From Mycobacterium sp. 852002-51163_SCH5372311 (GTDB taxonomy: Bacteria > Actinomycetota > Actinomycetes > Mycobacteriales > Mycobacteriaceae): a stretch of DNA of 51,397 nucleotides. This document shows, in pieces, positions 50,181 to 51,397 of this stretch (position 1 is the stretch's first letter; each line of letters starts with the position of its first letter). A model generated the notes under the pieces. That model had not been told where the DNA came from, made no database searches, and saw only the letters and a list, made by a program, of their open reading frames with translations. A program made the translations under genes and the position numbers. The DNA is taken from positions 1-51,397 of the forward strand of contig NZ_LZIJ01000166.1 in the NCBI RefSeq assembly GCF_001667115.1, read 5' to 3'.

Positions 50181-51397
50181 ATGGACGTCGTTTTGGGGGT
50201 GGCGGTCGCAGACCGCGTTGCCCGCTTGGCTCTTGTCGGGTCGGGCGGCGGTGGTGGCGACGTCATCGACCAATCGGTCGTCGACCTGGATGACCACCCG
50301 ATCGAGAGGCTGACCGAGACCGTCGTCGGCACCAACCGGTTGTTGGCCGACGAGCATCACCGGCTGGTAGCTACCCGTTTGTGCTGGTCGGACGGTCCGA
50401 AGTCGGACCAGCTGCGCCAAGCGCTGGAGCACTCGGGCGTGCATAACGTCGTGGTCCTGGGGGAGCAGCAGGCCGCGACGGCCTTGATGCGCGCCGCCGG
50501 GCCGCAGGGCTCAGCGGTGCTGGTGGTCGGCGACGAGGCGGCGACGCTGTTGGCGCCCGCGGCGACGGTCGAAGACCCGGACTCACCGCCGACGGTGCTG
50601 GCCGCCGGGCCGTTTGCCGGAGGCGACGCGACCGGCGCCTTGGACACGATGATGGCGAGGCTCGGTGACCAGGCTGGTGGAGTGCGCGACGTCTACCTGG
50701 TGGGTTCGTCTTCCGAGCTCACCTCGCAGGTTGCTGACCAGCTGCGGGACGCGTCGACGATGCGGGTGTCGGTGCCCGAGGATCCCACGTTCGCGATAGC
50801 GCGTGGCGCGGCGATGTCGGCTCTGCCCGCGGCGGCATTGTCCGGTCAGGCGTTTGGCGACGCGACGGCGATGTCGCCGCTGGCGTACGGCGCGGACGCG
50901 ACGGCCATGTCGCCGCAGGCATACGGCGACGCGACGGCGATGTCGCCGCAGGCATACGGCGACGCGACGGCGATGTCGCCGCAGGCGTATGGCGCGGACG
51001 CGACGGCCGCTATTTCGCCCCAGGCCTACGGCAGCGACGCGACGGCGTACACCCCGGCCGCTCCGACCCCCGCCGGTGGCGAGGAACAGCAGCTGGCGTA
51101 CTCGATGACCGACGAGCACGAGCTGCTTCCGTTCGAAGACGAGTACGGCGACGAATTCGTCGACGACGAGGAAGCCGAGGCCGGCCCGGAGAAACTCAGC
51201 CGGGGATCCGTCCTGATCGGCAACGCCGTGGTGGCCTTCGCGGTGATCGGCCTGGCGTCGCTGGCTGTCGCCGTCGCGGTGACCGTTCGGCCGACCGCGG
51301 CTTCCCAGCCGGTGCTGGGGCACCAGAATGCCGCCCCGGGGAAGTTCATGCCGCTGTTGCCGACCCAACAGCAGGCCCCGGTGCCGACGCCCCCGGC
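50181..51397 (+). CDS. Membrane-anchored repeat protein (Rv0538-like), 3' part outside the window
   Basis: Open from ATG 50181 (GGAGAG upstream) to the window end, at least 405 residues. The first ~215 (VVLGVAVADRVARLALVG; then VVVLGEQQAATALMRAAG) resemble the actin-like ATPase lobes of DUF7159 domains in mycobacterial proteins. Residues ~226-290 are six imperfect copies of an 11-12-residue repeat (GDATAMSPQAY). A very acidic stretch follows (EDEYGDEFVDDEEAE), then one membrane helix (LIGNAVVAFAVIGLASLAVAVAV) and the start of a Pro/Gln-rich exported part, where the window ends. Function unknown; the layout suggests a membrane-anchored envelope or adhesion-like protein. Confidence 0.8.
   Translation, partial: MDVVLGVAVADRVARLALVGSGGGGGDVIDQSVVDLDDHPIERLTETVVGTNRLLADEHHRLVATRLCWSDGPKSDQLRQALEHSGVHNVVVLGEQQAATALMRAAGPQGSAVLVVGDEAATLLAPAATVEDPDSPPTVLAAGPFAGGDATGALDTMMARLGDQAGGVRDVYLVGSSSELTSQVADQLRDASTMRVSVPEDPTFAIARGAAMSALPAAALSGQAFGDATAMSPLAYGADATAMSPQAYGDATAMSPQAYGDATAMSPQAYGADATAAISPQAYGSDATAYTPAAPTPAGGEEQQLAYSMTDEHELLPFEDEYGDEFVDDEEAEAGPEKLSRGSVLIGNAVVAFAVIGLASLAVAVAVTVRPTAASQPVLGHQNAAPGKFMPLLPTQQQAPVPTPP
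50856..51050 (+). repeat. In-frame tandem repeat, 33 or 36 bases per unit
   Basis: Six units encode G(A/S)DATAMSPQAY-like segments; two neighbouring copies are nearly identical in DNA (starting near 50925 and 50958). Some units carry an extra codon (GGCGCGGAC versus GGCGAC). Unit number probably varies between strains through slippage. Confidence 0.85.

Noticed and set aside
1..51397. tRNA, rRNA genes or complete insertion sequences
   Set aside because: No cloverleaf-type or rRNA sequence and no transposase gene was recognised on reading through the gaps; a covariance-model scan was not possible.

Overview
The window is a high-GC (roughly two thirds G+C) stretch of a Mycobacterium chromosome. 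Its gene order follows the M. tuberculosis segment Rv0492c to Rv0538 closely, and mycolate (cmaA2), menaquinone (menA), haem and bS22 genes place it in that genus. This is a comparison from memory; no search was run. It is not M. tuberculosis itself: mmpS2/mmpL2 are missing between serB1 and the glutaredoxin gene, PE_PGRS6 is missing before fabH, the Rv0520/Rv0521 methyltransferase is one intact gene, and extra genes sit around 27-36 kb. A slow-growing non-tuberculous species, for example of the M. avium complex, fits best (inference).

Layout. 0-4 kb: the 5' end of a 13E12-type HNH gene with a perfect LexA box, a secreted DUF732 protein, a metallo-hydrolase remnant, and a tightly coupled minus-strand operon (Rv0493c-like, a small membrane protein, a GMC oxidoreductase). 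4-12.4 kb: an FadR-type regulator with a palindrome at its own start, PAP2 phosphatase, Cys-rich Rv0495c-like protein, then a plus-strand run of ppx1, a membrane protein, a TIM-barrel protein, a thioesterase-like protein, proC, an excisionase-like HTH protein and the 33-residue ribosomal protein bS22. 12.4-17.7 kb: galE2 and an acyltransferase facing cmaA2, a MaoC-type dehydratase, serB1 and an orphan WXG100-like protein. 17.7-24.1 kb: glutaredoxin-like gene, then hemA-hemC-hemD-hemB, supplying haem precursors.

24-30.4 kb is an envelope-modification region: STAS regulator, acyltransferase-3 protein, SGNH hydrolase, a 37-residue membrane peptide, an OafA/SGNH acyltransferase and a Tat-exported esterase. 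30.4-36.2 kb is an accessory segment: a promoter with a perfect 14-bp palindrome drives a methyltransferase and an amino-acid permease; facing them are a ketopantoate-reductase-like gene, a tartrate dehydratase with all catalytic residues, an F420-type nitroreductase and a hypothetical gene. 36.2-42.2 kb: hemL, a phosphoglycerate-mutase-like gene and the system II cytochrome c maturation genes (thioredoxin-like lipoprotein, ccdA, resB, ccsA) linked by 4-base overlaps, so haem synthesis runs next to haem attachment. 42.2-51.4 kb: a ParA/MinD-like ATPase, small membrane proteins, fabH, menA, MTA phosphorylase, galE3, a large membrane protein and the truncated Rv0538-like repeat protein.

Non-coding DNA holds several repeats that the genes do not explain: a 20-bp-period repeat at two loci 33 kb apart, two copies of a 60-bp imperfect palindrome, and a long near-perfect hairpin that reads through the 5' end of resB.
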